Positions 14,102 to 15,212 of a DNA stretch of 15,212 nucleotides are shown here, one piece after another; position 1 is the stretch's first letter, and every line of letters starts with the position of its first letter. The notes below the pieces were generated by a model. That model searched no databases. It saw nothing but the letters and a program-made list of their open reading frames with translations, and was not told the origin of the DNA. This DNA is from Phycisphaerae bacterium (GTDB taxonomy: Bacteria; Planctomycetota; Phycisphaerae; Phycisphaerales; SM1A02), in the NCBI GenBank assembly GCA_030432455.1, contig JAUIHC010000025.1, positions 1 through 15,212 on the forward strand, in the 5' to 3' direction. Made by a program: the position numbers and the translations under genes.

Positions 14102-14168
14102 ATGGTCTCAAGGGGGGGTAGTCTCGAGGTGGCATGCCACGCGATCGGCGGAACCAGACGTGCCCTGA

Positions 14169-14873
14169 TCAGGCGACCCGCTGACGGTTCCGACGCATGC
14201 CCGCCGCACCGCAGGCGAGGGCCGCGAGTCCGCCGAGGCCGGGAACGGCACCGCCGCCACCGCCGCCGCCGTTGGCGGGCATGGTGATCGCACTGTTGAT
14301 GTTGTACGCCCACTGGCTGATCGTGAACGTCGCACCGGCGGCGGAGACCGACCACGAATACTCGAAGAACCCGTTCACGATGTCGGTGTTCACCAGCTTC
14401 ATGCTGAAGCCGACGAAGCCGCTGCTCGCGGGCAGGAGGGCACCGCTGGAGCCGGTGTTGCCGACCACGACGTTCGCGGAGGCTTGATTCGAGGAATCGG
14501 GGGTCTGCCCGAAGCTGATCAACCGGGATTGCGTTCCGCCTTGGAAGAGCTTGAAGGTGCTGATCGCTCCGAGATCGAAGATGTCGACGTAGATCCCGGC
14601 CGACCACTTCCCGATGCTCGAGAAGAAGGCGAACGCCTGGAAGTCGATCGACGCCACGTTCATGACGTTCTGGACGTCGAAGGAACTGTTCGCCGTGGCG
14701 CTCAGGGTGAGGGGCGTGGTGCTGGAGGCGTCGTAGGTGTCGGCGATCGCGGGCGAGGCGACGCCCGCCACCGCGGCCGCGACCAGCGAGTTGCGGCTCG
14801 CCGCGGGAGTGACGGTCGCGATGCGGGCGTATCGGGACAGACGATCTCGTGAAGAGACGGACGACCTGGCCAT
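14169..14873 (-). CDS. secreted protein with VPGLGG / RNRQRVA tail, family member 3
   Basis: A 234-aa paralog of the two proteins above. The N-terminus has SSRDRLSRYARIA, a hydrophobic Ala/Val stretch and IADTYDASS after the likely cleavage site. The mature part includes FKLFQGGTQSRLISFGQTPD, GFVGFSMKL and NGFFEYSWSV, close to member 2. It ends NQWAYN-like (SQWAYNINSAITMPAN), seven Gly, then VPGLGG and GMRRNRQRVA. ATG at 14873 has GGAAGGAG upstream and the same GAGACC just before the start codon as member 2. The sorting tail DNA is nearly identical to the other two copies while the middle has diverged. Likely exported; role unknown. Confidence 0.9.
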   Translation of the reverse strand: MARSSVSSRDRLSRYARIATVTPAASRNSLVAAAVAGVASPAIADTYDASSTTPLTLSATANSSFDVQNVMNVASIDFQAFAFFSSIGKWSAGIYVDIFDLGAISTFKLFQGGTQSRLISFGQTPDSSNQASANVVVGNTGSSGALLPASSGFVGFSMKLVNTDIVNGFFEYSWSVSAAGATFTISQWAYNINSAITMPANGGGGGGGAVPGLGGLAALACGAAGMRRNRQRVA

Positions 14874-14950
14874 GGTCTCGTTCTCCTTCCGTGTGTTCGA
14901 GCGAGGGGGGAACCGGGGGTCTGAGAACCGGGCGGGACTGGAGCGTGGGA

Positions 14951-14975
14951 CGGCGAACGGCGAACGGCGAACGGC
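14951..14975 (+). repeat. 7-bp tandem repeat upstream of family member 3
   Basis: CGGCGAA is repeated three times and followed by a partial copy CGGC. It lies 78-102 bp before the start codon of the minus-strand gene. It may alter promoter spacing; otherwise nothing is seen in 14874-15030. Confidence 0.6.
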
Positions 14976-15039
14976 TGCCGGTCGATATCAAGGGACGATA
15001 ACCAACACTGGAGCTGCCCGCGATCGCCGCCCCGGCCTG

Positions 15040-15212
15040 CGGTCGGTGGGTGCGGTCGGTGGGTGTACTCGATTCGACGCCAGGACCACCCCGGTCGGTG
15101 GGTGTCCTGAATTCGACGCCAGGGCCGCCTCGGTCGGTGGGTGTCCTCGACTCGCCGCCACGGCCGCCCCTAGTCGGCGGGTGTCCTCAATTCGACGCCA
15201 AGGCCGCCCCGG
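15040..15212 (+). repeat. repeat array with 39-40-bp tandem unit and GGTCGGTGGGTGTCC core
   Basis: Cores begin at 15042 (cut short after TCGGTGGGTG), 15056, 15095, 15134 and 15174, giving periods of 39, 39 and 40 bp. Each core is followed by a short AT-richer stretch such as GAATTCGACGCCA and then a GCCGCC-rich filler. The filler differs from that of the 72-bp array, while the core and the next 10 or so bases match. The array continues past the window end. Confidence 0.88.

Noticed and set aside
15040..15212. Integron attC sites
   Set aside because: No paired RYYYAAC and GTTRRRY core sites and no integrase; the repeats also do not sit regularly behind each gene.

Overview
The window looks like a chromosomal accessory stretch from a high-GC Planctomycetota bacterium, most likely a Phycisphaerae relative. 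The clue is a set of small secreted proteins that end in PEP-CTERM-like sorting tails (VPGPGG or VPGLGG, a short hydrophobic stretch, then an Arg-rich end). Shine-Dalgarno sequences are patchy and the third codon positions are strongly GC-rich. The taxonomic placement is inference. No rRNA, tRNA, transposase, integrase or CRISPR array is visible.

Left part (1-5545): a toxin-antitoxin and nuclease-like cluster. Two paralogous RES/Xre modules lie on the minus strand (135-1167 and 4026-5073), both in toxin-first order. Each has exactly 73 bp between toxin stop and antitoxin start, with the same 30-bp conserved box inside. Between them lie a NYN-domain (LabA/DUF88-like) putative RNase on the minus strand and an AAA_14/DUF4143 ATPase on the plus strand. 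A short plus-strand transcription unit (sigma70-like promoter, about 70 nt, two GNRA-looped hairpins, U tract) sits between toxin 1 and the NYN gene. A near-perfect 25-bp palindrome lies upstream of the ATPase.

A dispersed repeat with core GGTCGGTGGGTGTCC runs through the window, always in the plus orientation and always between genes. There are two copies at 2477-2545, a five-copy cluster with a 72-bp tandem unit at 5256-5519, a second array with a 39-40-bp period at 15040-15212 that runs off the window, and diverged copies near 1290 and 7310.

Middle part (5546-9513): two long paralogous proteins of unknown function (405 and 408 aa, each with an N-terminal HTH-like segment) diverge from a centre. 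That centre holds a 40-aa open frame consisting of little more than a hydrophobic start and a sorting tail, and a 212-aa secreted PEP-CTERM-type protein with a strong terminator.

Right part (9514-15212): three minus-strand paralogous secreted proteins share an N-terminal RLSxYAR(I/L)A motif, a mature start at ADTYD, a poly-Gly linker of variable length and an almost identical C-terminal tail. Among them lie a Tat-exported metallophosphoesterase (plus) and an ACS-type MFS transporter (minus), whose 3' ends overlap by 20 bp. The genes on the right look like cell-surface and extracellular functions; those on the left look like a stress or defence island.
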